From Fidelibacterota bacterium (GTDB lineage Bacteria > Fidelibacterota > Marinisomatia > SCGC-AAA003-L08 > D37C17), in NCBI GenBank assembly GCA_004124405.1, contig SCKP01000006.1, forward strand, positions 1 to 52,673: a stretch of 52,673 nt of DNA, in the 5' to 3' direction. The notes under the pieces were generated by a model. The model saw only the letters and a list, made by a program, of their open reading frames with translations, ran no database searches and was not told where the DNA came from. This document shows, one piece after another, positions 22,902 through 31,535 of the stretch. A program made the translations under genes and the position numbers. The stretch's first letter is position 1. Each line of letters starts with the position of its first letter.

Positions 22902-24701
22902 TTAACCGATAGGTTGGATGGCAGTCACCAGGCTTCCGGGTCCTGCATGAACACCCAGTGCACAACCAATTTCAATTAGGTATATTTTTTTAATTTTATC
23001 ATTTCCCTGCTGAAGCAAATTCAACAATTCCTTACCATCTTCCAGTGTGTTGCTATGACCCACAATTACCGTATAATTTGTGTCCTTATCCATTTTAGAT
23101 AATACGAATTTACAGAGTTTTTGGGGGAGATTTTCCGTTCCCAATAAAATTCCAGCAGCACCCAGGGTGCCATTATCTTTTGTTGATAATACAGGACGAA
23201 TGTTGAGAAAATCAGCTACTGACTTCACCCACGCTGGTAATCGACCACCCCTCACAACATATTTCAAATCTTTTATTGCCAGAAAGACTTTTGAGGAGGA
23301 AATAATATCAGGTAATAAAGCGTTAATTTCTTCAAGACTTTTACCTGTTTTTGCCAGGGAAGCTGCCTTCATGACAATCAACCCAAGTCCGGCAGAAGCA
23401 GAAAATCCATCAATTACGGTGATATTTTTCTTATCAACCCGTTTGGCGGCATTTAATGCAGATTGATAGGTGCCACTCAGTTCGTGGGGTATATGGATAG
23501 AAATTATGGAGTCATAATGTGATTTGAGAAATTGGTATTGCCGTCTAAAATCACCGGGAGTCGGCTGAGAAGTTTGAGGGTGGTTCGGATTTATTTCAAG
23601 CTCTTGAAAGAATTCTTCAGGCGTTTGAGAAACTTTATCTATATACCCCACATTTCCAAAATTATAACGAACAGGAACCACATAAATGTTGAGGTCAATA
23701 TCATCGGGAATATCAGCCCCTGAGTCGGTTACAATGGCAACCCCTTTAGTTGTATGACTCTGCGCTGCTTTCTGCTGCTGCCACATATCATCTGCTTTTT
23801 CTCCTGTAACAGTGCCAAAATCAGTGCAAATTTTAAATACTTCTGAGGGATCATTTACATGAATATGTACTTTAGCTTTTTTCTTACTTCCAGCAATTAC
23901 CAGGCTGTTCCCCTTTGTGAGTAGAGATTCCCGCAAATCTTTATGAATTATTTTGTCGCCCATAATTATACATTCGGTACAATACCTGAATTCTGAATTT
24001 TCAAAATCAGCAGCATTATTACCTATATCCACACCAATCTGTTTACTTTCCAGATCTGTTTTAAAACCTTTCAAATTACCATTTTTAATAAAACTGAAAA
24101 TCCCATGGAGAAAATCAACAAAACCCTGAGCGCCAGCATCCACAACTCCAGCTTTTTTTAATACTGCCAATAGATTGGGAGTATTCTCCAGGGATTTTTC
24201 TGCTTCATTGATTCCCATTTCAATCAGCTGTTCAAAATCATGATTATTGGTTTGGATCAATTCAATAAGGCGGTTGGAAAAATCAGTAAGCACTGTCAGA
24301 ATAGTACCTTCCTGAGGTTCTGCTAATGCTTCCCGGGCATACTCTGCCCCGAATTTTACGGCTTTGGCAAAAGATTCGGGAGTCATTTTTTCTACACCGA
24401 CTGCGCCATCGCTGAGTCCTTGGAAGAATTGAGCTAATATTACACCGGAATTTCCGCGAGCACCATCTAAAGCAGCATCAGCAATGAGGGCCAACATATC
24501 ATCCACACGGGCATGTACTTTCTTTGAAGTTGAATCCAGAATGGAATTCAATGTAAAGGCCATATTGGTACCCGTATCTCCATCTGGAACTGGGAATACA
24601 TTGATTTTGTTCAGGTGATCCTGTCTCGAAAGTACATTGTTTGCCCCGGCAACTAAAGCCCGATGCAAACGAACCCCATCTAAATAAGTAATTTTATTCA
24701 T
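22902..24701 (-). CDS. FakA-FakB fusion (DAK2/DhaL kinase plus DegV domain)
   Basis: The 599-residue protein joins two parts that are usually separate. Residues 1-205 are a DhaL/DAK2 kinase domain with NKINVFPVPDGDTGTNM (metal/ATP-binding aspartates D40 and D42) and LDGARGNSGVI. Residues ~230-310 resemble the FakA middle domain (EFRYCTECII, VHIHVNDPSEV). From about residue 318 a DegV/FakB lipid-binding domain begins (VAIVTDSGADIPDD, HIPHELSGTYQSA, HAGPGS). FakA phosphorylates fatty acids held by FakB. With plsY directly downstream, the product acyl-phosphate can pass to PlsY. Fusions of this type are known by architecture, but the kinase activity here is inferred. Confidence 0.85.
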   Translation of the reverse strand: MNKITYLDGVRLHRALVAGANNVLSRQDHLNKINVFPVPDGDTGTNMAFTLNSILDSTSKKVHARVDDMLALIADAALDGARGNSGVILAQFFQGLSDGAVGVEKMTPESFAKAVKFGAEYAREALAEPQEGTILTVLTDFSNRLIELIQTNNHDFEQLIEMGINEAEKSLENTPNLLAVLKKAGVVDAGAQGFVDFLHGIFSFIKNGNLKGFKTDLESKQIGVDIGNNAADFENSEFRYCTECIIMGDKIIHKDLRESLLTKGNSLVIAGSKKKAKVHIHVNDPSEVFKICTDFGTVTGEKADDMWQQQKAAQSHTTKGVAIVTDSGADIPDDIDLNIYVVPVRYNFGNVGYIDKVSQTPEEFFQELEINPNHPQTSQPTPGDFRRQYQFLKSHYDSIISIHIPHELSGTYQSALNAAKRVDKKNITVIDGFSASAGLGLIVMKAASLAKTGKSLEEINALLPDIISSSKVFLAIKDLKYVVRGGRLPAWVKSVADFLNIRPVLSTKDNGTLGAAGILLGTENLPQKLCKFVLSKMDKDTNYTVIVGHSNTLEDGKELLNLLQQGNDKIKKIYLIEIGCALGVHAGPGSLVTAIQPIG

Positions 24702-24851
24702 TTTTTAATCTATCCATTGAATAACGGTATTTAAAGCTTACAAACAATCTAAGGTATAAAAAAAGTGTTTAGGAGACCAGGCTCAGGGGACGGCGTTCTG
24801 TGTGCTGGGTACTGGATTGTAAAATCAACACATAGCTAAGAGATTAGTTGT

Positions 24852-25985
24852 TTATGATTGGGTGAACCTTTTTAAAAACCGAATTGTTTTAAGCCCATCA
24901 AACCAGCGGTGGAATTGTCCTGCAAAGTGCGATTTGGAAGGAGCATTTTTTTGAATTTTGCTCCAAATATCCTCAATAGACTCCAATTTGAGGAATTCAA
25001 CAAGATTGGGATGAATTGTATTTGTGTTTTTAAAAAGATCTTTTAGATTTACCTCCCATGCGTGGCTCCCAAGTTGAAGCCATTGAGATAAATACCAAAA
25101 AGCACCTTCAGAATAAAAGAGTTTTGCAATGTCAAATCCATTTTGCATTTGTTCCATGCGGAATCCGGTGCCAAGGTACACTCTTGAAATTGGGCGCGGG
25201 GAAGGAAACACCAATGTTTCTGAAATATTATGTACACCACAGTATTTGGTTAATTCCTGCAAAAAATAAAAATCTTCCGTTGCTTTTTTCCTGGGCATGC
25301 CTCCCACAGCACAATATGCTTCGGCAGTACAGACTATGGTGGATCCCATGGACACATAGCCATAGGGAGAACCGGCTCTCTGCATTTTTTCAGCGGTGGT
25401 TTTTAGAAATTTTTCATATTGCCCAATGGCATCATTAATAGCTGAATCCTGTGATTTTAAATGGCTAAATCCTATTACTGCAGCGGAGGTATTTTGAGAT
25501 TTAAAAATCTGCTTCACTTTTGAAAGATAATCAGGACTCACCTGTGTATCGGCATCGGTGCAGAAAATGATGCTTTGGGGTGAGGTCAAATGAGGGAGAG
25601 CTAAATCCATTCCGATTTTTCGGGCCAAACCAACACCCGCATGTTTTAAAGGCAGTTCAAGTCCCGAAGAAGCTGCATCAACCGCAGCAAGTGTAAATTG
25701 ATAATTATTCGAATTGAGCTTTTGCAGGGTTAATTGGTTGTTTTCCTTTATTGATTTAGGTGGGTTGTTGGCATTATTAACCACCACCACTACCAGCGTT
25801 TGGTTTAACAATTCAGGTTTATTTTTATTAATACTCTCAAGAGTTAGTGGAAGAAATTTGAACTCTGAATAAGCTGGAATAACTATTGCCTGATTAAACG
25901 TACGGTTTATAAGGGGCTTGATTTTCCACGGACCCAAAATCCCCCTTTTTTTAAGGTAGGAATGAGTGGAATTAAAGGATGACAT
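24852..25985 (-). CDS. Glycosyltransferase family 2-like protein
   Basis: It has the GT-A beginnings AIVIPAYSEFKFLPLTLESI, a nucleotide-binding stretch VVVVVNNANN and a metal-binding acidic block FCTDADTQVSPDYL. The later part (GYVSMGSTIVCTAEAYCAVGG, ATEDFYFLQEL) fits the acceptor side with an ED motif. There is no membrane segment, so it probably works in the cytoplasm or at the membrane face on a soluble or lipid-bound acceptor. The pairing SAVNDAI..GQYEKFL recalls mannosylglycerate-type or other compatible-solute transferases only vaguely; I make no substrate claim. It follows miaA by 30 bases. Confidence 0.7.
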   Translation of the reverse strand: MSSFNSTHSYLKKRGILGPWKIKPLINRTFNQAIVIPAYSEFKFLPLTLESINKNKPELLNQTLVVVVVNNANNPPKSIKENNQLTLQKLNSNNYQFTLAAVDAASSGLELPLKHAGVGLARKIGMDLALPHLTSPQSIIFCTDADTQVSPDYLSKVKQIFKSQNTSAAVIGFSHLKSQDSAINDAIGQYEKFLKTTAEKMQRAGSPYGYVSMGSTIVCTAEAYCAVGGMPRKKATEDFYFLQELTKYCGVHNISETLVFPSPRPISRVYLGTGFRMEQMQNGFDIAKLFYSEGAFWYLSQWLQLGSHAWEVNLKDLFKNTNTIHPNLVEFLKLESIEDIWSKIQKNAPSKSHFAGQFHRWFDGLKTIRFLKRFTQS

Positions 25986-26015
25986 CTTTCAATGTTGAAC
26001 CCTGGGAAAAAAATG

Positions 26016-26957
26016 TCATCCTTTTGATATAATCCCTAATGCCGTTTCAAAATCACCTTCAGGAATCCAATGAATTTTAATGCCGTTTTTTTCCATGTTT
26101 CTGAAGAATGTCATTTGTTTTTTAGCGAATTGGTGAATGGCGGTGTTGAGTTTTTCAGCCATTTCATCCCGGCTAAGCTGTCCTTGTAAATAATGGCTGA
26201 TGAAGCGGTATTCCAACCCAAAACTATCCAGCCTTTCATGGGTCACCCCATTCTTAAGTAGGAGTTCCACCTCTTCAATCATTCCATTATTTAACCTTTC
26301 ATGTAAGCGAGCGGTAATTCGTTTCCGAATCACTTCCCGTGGATAATTAACTCCTAAAACTATGGGATTTTGGATTTTGGATTTTGGATTTTGGATTTCA
26401 TTATCCCTATCTCCTATCTTCTGTCTCCTGTTTTTCGCAACTTCTATCGCCCTTATCACTCTCCGCTTAGTATCCACAGGTGTATTAGCAGATGCTCCCG
26501 GTGAAATGGTTTCCAGTTCATTTATCAAATCTTCCAGCTTCCAATTTTCTAATTTTTGTCTCAGTTGTTTATTCGGCTCTGTTTTGGAGAGTTGAAAATC
26601 CAGGAGTACTGCTTTAACGTAAAACCCCGTACCTCCACAGAGAATGGGTAGTTTTTTAAGTTTCCTGATATCCATAGATACTTTCTGAAAATCTTTTTGA
26701 AATTGAGCCACATTATATTCCTCAACGGGGTCAACAATATCAATGAGATGGTAGGGAATCGATTTCCCATTCAATTTATATTCGCCCAAATCTTTACCGG
26801 TACCAATATCCATTCCACGATATACCTGACGTGAGTCAGCAGAAATTATTTCCCCATTAAGCTTGTGAGCCAATTGAACAGCAAGTTGTGTTTTACCAGT
26901 TGCAGTGGGACCAAGAATGGTAAGCAGGTCATATGCTAAATGTGAAAGTTGGCTCAT
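26016..26957 (-). CDS. miaA: tRNA dimethylallyltransferase
   Basis: MiaA adds a dimethylallyl group to A37 of tRNAs that read UNN codons. The P-loop GPTATGKTQLA is at 16-26, followed by GEIISADSRQVYRGMDIGTGK, the YHLIDIVDP motif, GGTGFYVKA, and the late LDSFGLEYRFISHYLQG and FAKKQMTFFRN blocks. At 313 residues it is normal in length. Near residues 185-196 the sequence EIQNPKSKIQNP is encoded by a heptamer repeat (GGATTTT on the plus strand), which looks like a microsatellite expansion inside the insertion domain. Confidence 0.95.
   Translation of the reverse strand: MSQLSHLAYDLLTILGPTATGKTQLAVQLAHKLNGEIISADSRQVYRGMDIGTGKDLGEYKLNGKSIPYHLIDIVDPVEEYNVAQFQKDFQKVSMDIRKLKKLPILCGGTGFYVKAVLLDFQLSKTEPNKQLRQKLENWKLEDLINELETISPGASANTPVDTKRRVIRAIEVAKNRRQKIGDRDNEIQNPKSKIQNPIVLGVNYPREVIRKRITARLHERLNNGMIEEVELLLKNGVTHERLDSFGLEYRFISHYLQGQLSRDEMAEKLNTAIHQFAKKQMTFFRNMEKNGIKIHWIPEGDFETALGIISKG
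26371..26398. repeat. GGATTTT microsatellite inside miaA
   Basis: About four head-to-tail GGATTTT units on the plus strand. The unit is 7 bases, so a change of copy number shifts the miaA frame unless it changes by three units. Confidence 0.7.
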
Positions 26958-27220
26958 TGGGTAATTTGCATTATTTAATTTTCTTCTTCAATGAATATTA
27001 TAATGATCAAGATTTAAATATCATTAGAAAGGATGCCATAAATATATCAATGGGCTTTAATTTGAAACAAAACAAACGGGGATTGCAAATGGATTTTTAT
27101 CAGTATATTCCTTATTATATTAAGGTTAGAAAAGTGTATCCCCAGAAACCAGCAGATGATAAAACAAGAAGCTATGGTGGGGGTTTATTCCATTTCACCA
27201 TGACATGTTTTATAGATTGA
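26958..27220 (+). pseudogene. Possible outer-membrane barrel relic
   Basis: An open stretch ending in TGA at 27218-27220 reads ISMGFNLKQNKRGLQMDFYQ and RSYGGGLFHFTMTCFID at its end. The alternating hydrophobic pattern and the aromatic-rich last strand look like the C-terminal end of a beta-barrel protein. It has no plausible start, signal peptide or upstream strands, since the DNA before it is miaA on the other strand. It is either a truncated relic or chance. The remaining bases to 27306 contain a CCAGCC/GGCTGG hairpin (27236-27260) and the rmuC ribosome binding site. Confidence 0.35.
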
Positions 27221-27306
27221 TTCATTTAATCTCCCAGCCTGTTTCAGCTATTGGCTGGAAGACATTACTTCCTGCAAATTACCCTCCAATTTAAGGGAGT
27301 ATTTTT

Positions 27307-28467
27307 ATGATAGATTTAATTATTGTCCTCATCAGTCTTATTATCGGCATTACTATCGGTTGGATATTAAAAGGTAAAAGCCAGCCTACAGACAGCGCTG
27401 AATTACAAAGTGAAATAAAAAAGTTAACAGGTGAAAAAGCCAGCGCTGAAGCCCGTTTGGAGCAGTTAGATGAAACCAAGAAAGGGATGGAAACAGTCTT
27501 TAAGTCCCTTGCTTCTGATATTGCCAGAGAAAACAGAAAAGACTTCCTGAATCTTGCCGGGGAAAAGTTTAAGGATATCTCCAAACAGGCAGATGAGAAT
27601 CTCACCAAAAAGAAAGAGCTCATAGACCAAAATTTAGGGGAAATGAAAAAAACACTTAAATCTCTTCATGACCAATCTGTTACATTATCCGGGAATCTGG
27701 AAACCAGCAGCAAGGAAACACAAAAATTGCAAGAGTCCACCAGTAAACTACGGGAGATTCTGTCATCTTCCCAAAAACGAGGGCAGTGGGGGGAACGTCT
27801 GGTGGAAGATATCTTGGATTTCATCGGTTTTATGGAAGATAAAAATTATGTGAAGCAAACTCAGGTAGAATCAGGGGAAAAACCAGATTATACCTTTTTT
27901 CTTCCCAAGGAAAAGAAACTCAACATGGATGTAAAATTTCCCCTTGCAAGTTATGAACGCTATATTAACTCAGAATTAGAGGAGGAACAGGAAATCCATA
28001 AGAAAGATTTTCTGCGAGATGTCAAAACCCATATAAAAACCATTGCCGGGCGGGAATATATAAATCCTGCAGAAGGTACCCTGGATTATGTATTAATGTT
28101 CATTCCCAATGAATCCATTTATGGATTTATCAATCAGGAAGATACACACCTTATAGATTTTGCCCTGGAAAGAAAGGTGCTGCTTTGTTCACCCCTAACG
28201 TTATATGCCATGCTGTCTCTTATTTATCAGGCTACACGTAACTTTGCCATGGAAGAAAAAGCAACAGAAGTGATGAATCTGCTTAATTCATTTCGCCTTC
28301 AATGGGATAAATATGTGGAGGTTATGGACAAAATGGGTCGCAGCCTGGATACTGCCAAAAAAGATTATGATACTATGGTAGGTACACGTAAAAATAAACT
28401 GGAAAAACCTCTTAGTAAAATTGAAGAGATTACTTCAGGGGGAGAGATGGTGGAGCTCATCAAATAA
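27307..28467 (+). CDS. rmuC: DNA recombination protein RmuC
   Basis: RmuC-type proteins limit inversions between short repeats and resemble restriction-like nucleases. The 386-residue protein has one N-terminal membrane segment (DLIIVLISLIIGITIGWIL), a coiled coil (~residues 28-150) and the RmuC domain with KRGQWGERLVEDIL, KPDYTFFLPKEKKLNMDVKFP (the PD-(D/E)xK-like D...D.K arrangement) and the late VLLCSPLTLYAMLS. The ATG follows AAGGGAG by nine bases. It is a single-gene unit. Confidence 0.92.
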   Translation: MIDLIIVLISLIIGITIGWILKGKSQPTDSAELQSEIKKLTGEKASAEARLEQLDETKKGMETVFKSLASDIARENRKDFLNLAGEKFKDISKQADENLTKKKELIDQNLGEMKKTLKSLHDQSVTLSGNLETSSKETQKLQESTSKLREILSSSQKRGQWGERLVEDILDFIGFMEDKNYVKQTQVESGEKPDYTFFLPKEKKLNMDVKFPLASYERYINSELEEEQEIHKKDFLRDVKTHIKTIAGREYINPAEGTLDYVLMFIPNESIYGFINQEDTHLIDFALERKVLLCSPLTLYAMLSLIYQATRNFAMEEKATEVMNLLNSFRLQWDKYVEVMDKMGRSLDTAKKDYDTMVGTRKNKLEKPLSKIEEITSGGEMVELIK

Positions 28468-28522
28468 ATTGGTAGGGTTTCCAAGATCCGAACCTCCGCA
28501 CACCATTTAGCAGGGAATAGTG

Positions 28523-28747
28523 TTAGTTACTTTCTGTAGAATTATTATTTCTATTTAAAATTTCCATTTGTCCCACAATGCTACCCCCAAAAGAAGCAAA
28601 AAATGATGCCATGCCAATAGCTATCAATAGTTCCCTTATTTGTTCCATTGGAGAACCCCAATTAATTAAGTATGTTATAATTAAACCAATAAATAAGCCA
28701 ATGAGACCTTATATTGCAGCACTAATAATAGAAATATTGTTCTTCAA
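28523..28747 (-). pseudogene. Small membrane protein with an in-frame stop
   Basis: A TTG at 28747 (minus strand), six bases after AAGGAG, opens MKNNISIISAAI, then a TAA at 28709-28711, then GLIGLFIGLIITYLINWGSP, MEQIRELLIAIGMASFFASF and GGSIVGQMEILNRNNNSTES before the final stop. Two membrane segments are clear and the same frame is kept on both sides of the TAA. It is either a recent nonsense mutation, a sequencing error or a suppressed stop. An internal start at the ATG before EQIREL would give only the second segment. This is the only content of the 319-base gap between rmuC and the protease gene. Confidence 0.5.
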
Positions 28748-28786
28748 TTTTAGCTCCTTATTTTGTTTTAGAAAAGAGCAACAGAA

Positions 28787-31432
28787 TTAATTTATCACCG
28801 TCTGCGCCCTATACACAGACTGAATCACATTGGCTAATTCGCTGAGGTGTGCTTGAGTATAATCATCGAAATAGCCCGTTTCAATAGATTCCGTGATCTC
28901 ACTGTGAAGTGTTTTTAAACTGGCACGAGCCAAGGCAACCGCATCAGAGTGAAAATAATTCTTCTTATTTAATAAAATAATACTCAGAACATCAACATGA
29001 GATTTTTGTAAATCCCGGCGGAAACTGTTGATGTTTTTATTCTGTTCTAATTCTGACCACAGTGATTGGGTAATATTCTGGAAATGTTCCGTAAGGGTAT
29101 AAATTGATTCACCTTTTGAAAATTTCAATTCATTATCTCGAACCCGTGCAAAAATGCGGGGGTGGTGGAGGCGGTAAATAGATCCGGACTGAATCCAGCG
29201 GATATAATCATGAATGGGATAGTCAATTCGACTCATACGCCATACAGATCCTTTAAAATCCCATCCTCTCTCAGGAGCAAGTTTATTCAGCAAATCCGGG
29301 TCAAATTTAAAGGCATCTTCCGCCAGAATATTTTTTAAAATAAATTTGAGGGCTTCCCGCTGTTTTTCAGCAGGTACAATTGTAAATGGATTTCCTCCAC
29401 CCGGGTCTCCTACATGATGTCTGCTATGATAAATACCACCGATAAATTTTGTAATATTTCGGGCAGCACTTAAGTAATGACGCAATGCTCTGCCAAATAC
29501 TCTTCGAATTTTAGAATATTGTTCTCCTGGTTTTTCAAAATGCTCAGGAATAAGCTCAAGCAGCTCCTGCGACATTTCGAATCGTTTCTGATAGTATGCT
29601 ATAGGGTCATTGGTTAAATCCCATGCATTTGAATGGGGATCAATCCCTCGAGTTGACTGTCCATAGGTATCTTCGTCCGTTCCATATCGCAATAAGGGGT
29701 CGGTAGAGCGTGAGGCGATGGACTCCAGAAATTTCTTTTCAGATTGCCCTGATATGTCCGGTTGTTTATAGGCATATTCAATAGCCCAGTAATCATAAGT
29801 CCCTGGTTTGGTTTGGAAAAAAGTTTCACCATCAAATATATTAATAGGTTGATAATCCATTACAGATCCGCTCACACCATATTTTTGAGTAAATTTTGGA
29901 TCGCTCAATTGTTCAATGGAATATATAGAACTGGCTTTGAAATTATGCCGTAATCCTAAGGTATGGCCCACTTCATGTAGGATAAGATCTACAATGCCAT
30001 TATGGATATACTTTTGTAACTCTTCGTCGGTTCCCACTACCATCCCAGTGGTTGTCAATACATCCCATCCTGATGCCATCTCCTCTCCAAGATGATCACC
30101 ATATTGACACATTTTAGAAGAAAATTCTTCAGGGGGTTCGTCCGATTCAAAATCCATGCTTACCTGCCCCATGATTGGGACAACAAATTCTGTTTGTTCT
30201 CGATACATCGAGCGCACAAAGTCAGCGCTTATTCTGATATCAGCATCATAGAGTTCACCCGTATATGGGTTTGCTCTAGAAGGACCAACTGCATAGCTAG
30301 ACCCGGGTTGAAACAGCCACCTTACAGTGCTATAGCGAACATCGGCAGGATCCCAATCAGCATCGTCCGGCATTTGCTTTACTACGATTGCATTCTTAAA
30401 TCCAGCGGCTTCAAAAGCTTCGTTCCAAGCTAATATTCCCTCGCGAACAGCATCCCGAAATTCATAGGGAATGGAATTTTCCAGCCAGTAAACTATGGGC
30501 TTTTTTGGCTCAGATATTTTTTCCTGTGGATTTTTCTTCTCCAAATTCCAGCGATTTATATAGCGGATATAGGGAGAATCTTTGCGAACGTCTGTATAAT
30601 CCTGAAAAATGGTTACAAAGTGACCCACTCGGTCATCAGCCAGGCGAGGTTGATAGTCCGTTTCAGGAATCGCCGAAAGGCTCAAATGATAATTAACCAA
30701 TACGCTGGTGGAGCTGGGAAGTGTATAAATATACTTTCCCTTTTTACCCTTAAAATGCAAGGCAAATTCAATTTCTGTATTGGATGGAAAAGATTGTAAA
30801 TCTTTAAAATAGCTGTCCTTTTTATCAAAGCTGTAAATACCCTGACTTTTACGGGTTATTTGTTCAATATCATAAATAAAGAGTGTACCTATATCCACTA
30901 AAATTGCTCCACTTTCCGGATGGGGTTTACTCTCAATTTTGGTTGATGAAAGAATGGAATTAGAGATGTGTCTTTCAACAGATCTGCGAAATGGAGAATC
31001 TTTGTCCGTCCGGAATTTCACATTTACATTCACAAACTGAATACGTTCCCCAACCTGTTTAAACATGAAGGGATATTCATCTAACATGGAGCTTCCATCC
31101 AAATAGTATCCATCGCCAGATTGTCGGGTGAGGCCTGCGAGATATATTTTTTCAAGTTGATCTGGGAGTATAGCAAGGAAAGCTTTGTTTTTTTCATTAT
31201 TCCAAAAAATAGTGAATAAACCTTCTATTTTTTGGTAATCTTTGATTACTTTTTTGAATGGTTTTTTGTCTTCCTTTTCCTTTGATTTAAGTGGTTTTTT
31301 TTGGTGGACCTTGGTGCTGTCATCAAGCAGAAAATCAATATTTAAATCTTGATATGGGTCGGCATAACACAGAGCTAAAGGAATAAGAGCTGTGAAAAGA
31401 AAAAGGGAAAGTATTCTAATCAATTTAGTCAT
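28787..31432 (-). CDS. Secreted zinc-dependent metalloprotease (DUF5117/DUF4953 type)
   Basis: A signal peptide (residues 1-22) leads an 881-residue protein. The zinc site is the metzincin pattern HEVGHTLGLRH at 486-496, and the following NFKASS...VMDY gives the Met-turn. Blocks on both sides (YWLENSIPYEFRDAVREGI, GILAWNEAFEAAGFKNAI, DVRYSTVRW, GPSRANPYTGEL) match the large uncharacterised zinc protease family of Bacteroidetes and relatives annotated with DUF5117/DUF4953. It probably acts in the periplasm or outside the cell on proteins or peptides. No dockerin-like or sorting domain is present, unlike the other secreted proteases of this window. Confidence 0.88.
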   Translation of the reverse strand: MTKLIRILSLFLFTALIPLALCYADPYQDLNIDFLLDDSTKVHQKKPLKSKEKEDKKPFKKVIKDYQKIEGLFTIFWNNEKNKAFLAILPDQLEKIYLAGLTRQSGDGYYLDGSSMLDEYPFMFKQVGERIQFVNVNVKFRTDKDSPFRRSVERHISNSILSSTKIESKPHPESGAILVDIGTLFIYDIEQITRKSQGIYSFDKKDSYFKDLQSFPSNTEIEFALHFKGKKGKYIYTLPSSTSVLVNYHLSLSAIPETDYQPRLADDRVGHFVTIFQDYTDVRKDSPYIRYINRWNLEKKNPQEKISEPKKPIVYWLENSIPYEFRDAVREGILAWNEAFEAAGFKNAIVVKQMPDDADWDPADVRYSTVRWLFQPGSSYAVGPSRANPYTGELYDADIRISADFVRSMYREQTEFVVPIMGQVSMDFESDEPPEEFSSKMCQYGDHLGEEMASGWDVLTTTGMVVGTDEELQKYIHNGIVDLILHEVGHTLGLRHNFKASSIYSIEQLSDPKFTQKYGVSGSVMDYQPINIFDGETFFQTKPGTYDYWAIEYAYKQPDISGQSEKKFLESIASRSTDPLLRYGTDEDTYGQSTRGIDPHSNAWDLTNDPIAYYQKRFEMSQELLELIPEHFEKPGEQYSKIRRVFGRALRHYLSAARNITKFIGGIYHSRHHVGDPGGGNPFTIVPAEKQREALKFILKNILAEDAFKFDPDLLNKLAPERGWDFKGSVWRMSRIDYPIHDYIRWIQSGSIYRLHHPRIFARVRDNELKFSKGESIYTLTEHFQNITQSLWSELEQNKNINSFRRDLQKSHVDVLSIILLNKKNYFHSDAVALARASLKTLHSEITESIETGYFDDYTQAHLSELANVIQSVYRAQTVIN

Positions 31433-31535
31433 TCGAGAGTAAACAAAATTACATTAATTTGGGGGGTTATTCATTCATAATTTTTATGTCCGAATTTGTT
31501 CCAATCAGAATTGTAATTTGAATTAAAGCTATTAT

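Noticed and set aside
26362-26595. Plus-strand open frame with WILDFGFWI repeat
   Set aside because: Antisense of the GGATTTT microsatellite in miaA; no independent coding evidence.
28578-28790. Plus-strand open frame of 70 codons
   Set aside because: The minus strand holds the better candidate, with a ribosome binding site and two membrane segments; the plus frame lacks both.
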